Assembly (NCBI GenBank): GCA_934757245.1
Contig: CAKVLH010000025.1
Location: 1 to 6,396, forward strand
DNA from: an uncultured Candidatus Melainabacteria bacterium
GTDB taxonomy: Bacteria; Cyanobacteriota; Vampirovibrionia; Gastranaerophilales; Gastranaerophilaceae
Direction of reading: 5' to 3'
DNA length: 6,396 nucleotides
Part shown: positions 5,644-6,396 of the stretch, in pieces
Numbering within the stretch: position 1 is the stretch's first letter
Layout: each line of letters begins with the position of its first letter
Position numbers and translations under genes: made by a program
Notes under the pieces: model-generated
Seen by the model: the letters and a program-made list of their open reading frames with translations, nothing else
Told to the model about the DNA's origin: nothing
The model's database searches: none

Positions 5644-5673
5644 ATTTTAGCAAGAGAACTTCAGTATTGTCAA
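5644..5673 (-). promoter_or_regulatory. folK promoter, likely giving a leaderless mRNA
   Basis: Read on the minus strand, TTGACA (5673-5668) is a perfect -35 and TAAAAT (5649-5644) a 5/6 match to -10, separated by 18 bases, with TG one base before the -10 (TGCTAAAAT). Only six bases (CAAAAT) separate the -10 from the folK ATG, so a normal 7-base discriminator places +1 on the A at 5637. It is the best promoter in the window. Confidence 0.75.
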
Positions 5674-5729
5674 TAAAAAGATTTTTGCACAAGTGCTTTG
5701 AAGTCGGATTCTTAGTTCGCAAACTATAA

Positions 5730-5818
5730 CTCTCTACTTGGGAGAGAAAGATTTTATTAATAAAAGGGCGTAAAATTTATTATTAGGTTTAGCCCTTGAA
5801 TTTAGAAATTCTAGAGAG
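5730..5818. repeat. Degenerate palindromic element
   Basis: Outer arms CTCTCTA (5730-5736) and TAGAGAG (5812-5818) are perfect complements. Within are AAGGGC-G-TAAA (5764-5774) pairing with TTTAGCCCTT (5788-5797) with one bulge, and GAATTT/AAATTC (5798-5803/5806-5811). The left part, CTACTTGGGAGAGAAAG, resembles the CCTTGAGGGAGAGGG section of the element at 1539, so I read it as a decayed relative that has lost its C-runs. Confidence 0.4.
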
Positions 5819-5843
5819 GGTATTATTTTTTTAGTTGAGAAAA

Positions 5844-5964
5844 CCCTCTCCCCTGCCCCTCCCCCAAGGGAGGGGATGCGCTAAAGATGTTCAAACAAAC
5901 AAGTCCTGCTCCCCTCTCCTTTTTTCAATTCCACATAGAGAGGGTGCCGAAGGCGGGAGAGGGT
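5844..5964. repeat. Compound C-rich palindromic element (about 120 bp)
   Basis: Outer arms ACCCTCTCCC (5844-5853) and GGGAGAGGGT (5955-5964) are perfect 10-base complements. Inside are a strong hairpin CCCCTCCC (5856-5863)/GGGAGGGG (5868-5875), and CCCTCT (5912-5917), which can pair with AGAGGG at 5939-5944 or with the right outer arm. It looks like two family members nested or side by side. No coding frame is supported. Confidence 0.6.
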
Positions 5965-6051
5965 ATTATAAAAGAAATCTATTGAGTTAATTTCGTGCAA
6001 GAAAATTTATATATTATACTTCACAAATCTTGTACAATATGGTACGCTAAC

Positions 6052-6079
6052 ATGTAACACAATGTATATTGTGTTACAT
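6052..6079 (+). other. dif-like Xer recombination site (candidate)
   Basis: A 28-bp site is made of an 11-base arm ATGTAACACAA, the six-base centre TGTATA (6063-6068) and an 11-base arm TTGTGTTACAT. The centre and flanks (AATGTATATT) are identical to those of the E. coli dif site as I recall it, and the right arm matches its XerD arm TTATGTTAAAT at 9 of 11 positions; overall about 19 of 28 match. Unlike classical dif, the two arms are perfect inverted repeats. It could instead be an operator or an RNA hairpin, but no gene starts nearby and no T run follows. Confidence 0.45.
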
Positions 6080-6118
6080 CTCTGACAAATAATTTGAATT
6101 GCAAGAAAAACAATAAAT

Positions 6119-6151
6119 AATCGGGCAGTTATTTCTAATAACTGCCCGATT
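6119..6151. terminator. Strong 15-bp hairpin, possible bidirectional terminator
   Basis: AATCGGGCAGTTATT (6119-6133) and AATAACTGCCCGATT (6137-6151) are perfect complements around TCT. A short T-rich tail follows on each strand (TTTAG on plus; ATTTATTG on minus), so termination is plausible but not textbook. No gene in the window ends just before it. Confidence 0.5.
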
Positions 6152-6161
6152 TAGTAAGTAG

Positions 6162-6191
6162 GTCGTGTTCAACGTTTTCATTGAACACGAC
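6162..6191. repeat. Perfect 11-bp inverted repeat
   Basis: GTCGTGTTCAA (6162-6172) and TTGAACACGAC (6181-6191) are perfect complements around an 8-base loop. No T run follows on either strand, so it is not a standard terminator. Its role is unknown; it lies between the hairpin at 6119 and the terminator at 6233. Confidence 0.5.
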
Positions 6192-6232
6192 AATAATGTA
6201 GAACATTTCAATCAAATAAGAAAAGCCAGTAG

Positions 6233-6267
6233 GGTGGAAAAAGCGTAAGCGGGTTTCCACCTTTTTT
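6233..6267 (+). terminator. Intrinsic terminator-like hairpin of the TAGGGTGG...CCACC type
   Basis: GGTGGAAA (6233-6240) pairs with TTTCCACC (6254-6261) over 8 bp, with a GCG/AAGC-rich loop and six T after it (6262-6267). With its TAGGGTGG start and CCACC end it resembles the repeated GTAGGGTGGG...CCCACC palindromes of many bacterial genomes, so it may be both repeat and terminator. It would stop plus-strand transcripts before the rRNA operon. Confidence 0.6.
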
Positions 6268-6318
6268 AGTCTATAGGCAAGAATTTGGATTAGGCTTTGG
6301 GTCCAACAAAAACGTAAC

Positions 6319-6362
6319 AAAAAAAAAGAGATAAACTGAAATCCATCAATTTATCTCTTTTT
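6319..6362 (-). terminator. rRNA operon terminator (also able to act on the plus strand)
   Basis: On the minus strand GAGATAAA (6357-6350) and TTTATCTC (6335-6328) form the stem, extended by A-T pairs to 13 bp, and nine T follow (complement of A 6319-6327). It begins about 10 bases after the probable 5S rRNA 3' end, where an rRNA operon terminator is expected. On the plus strand the same stem is followed by TTTTTCTT, so it may work both ways. Confidence 0.8.
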
Positions 6363-6370
6363 CTTAAATT

Positions 6371-6396
6371 AGATGTTGGCAACGTGCTATCTTCCC
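6371..6396 (-). rRNA. 5S rRNA, 3' end only (partial)
   Basis: Read on the minus strand the window edge gives GGGAAGATAGCACG then TTGCCAACATC. This fits the conserved 3' end of bacterial 5S rRNA (GGGAGAGTAGG..GCTGCCA type), where the last dozen bases pair with the 5' end of the molecule. A strong terminator follows at once. The rest of the gene, and presumably the 23S and 16S genes, lie beyond the right edge. Only 26 bases are visible, so this rests on motif likeness and context. Confidence 0.65.

Noticed and set aside
6135..6320. Minus-strand open frame of 61 codons beside the rRNA operon
   Set aside because: It runs through two hairpins and a terminator, has no recognisable motif or Shine-Dalgarno, and its composition looks non-coding.
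1..6396. CRISPR array or transposase gene behind the repeats
   Set aside because: The repeats are palindromic, irregularly spaced and variable, with no spacers; no transposase or integrase motif occurs in any frame.

Overview
The window is AT-rich bacterial chromosome with five protein genes, the tail of a probable 5S rRNA, and unusually many palindromic repeats in the gaps. A Kdo-8-phosphate synthase implies an outer membrane with Kdo-containing lipopolysaccharide. The first gene, an oxygen-sensitive 2-hydroxyacyl-CoA dehydratase activator, implies an anaerobe. I suspect an uncultured gut lineage (Gastranaerophilales/Melainabacteria, or an AT-rich alphaproteobacterium), but nothing here settles it.

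Layout. 1-400: no gene. It holds two related copies of a structured repeat, a C-rich palindrome, a hairpin-rich stretch (candidate small RNA or leader), an intrinsic terminator and an extended -10 promoter. 401-1405 (+): BadF/HgdC-type activator with an added cysteine cluster. 1406-1728: no gene; a long hairpin, a third copy of the structured repeat and two C-rich palindromes. 1729-2538 (+): kdsA. 2547-2594: a palindrome whose right arm is apparently the ribosome binding site of 2596-3873 (+): aroA. 3897-5153 (-): HI0933-family flavoprotein, carrying a palindrome of the same type inside its reading frame. 5137-5637 (-): folK, overlapping the flavoprotein start, with a promoter placed so that its mRNA should be leaderless. 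5638-6370: no gene; two compound C-rich palindromes, a 28-bp site resembling the XerC/XerD dif site, three hairpins (one a good plus-strand terminator) and a terminator facing leftward. 6371-6396 (-): probable 3' end of 5S rRNA, so an rRNA operon lies to the right.

Gene relations. kdsA and aroA probably form a plus-strand pair; both enzymes consume phosphoenolpyruvate. They converge on the minus-strand folK-flavoprotein pair with only 23 bp between the stops. The activator looks monocistronic and its dehydratase partner is not in view.

The points most worth following are the dif-like site, the repeat translated within the flavoprotein, the repeat-supplied aroA ribosome binding site, and the compound repeats with compensating arm changes.
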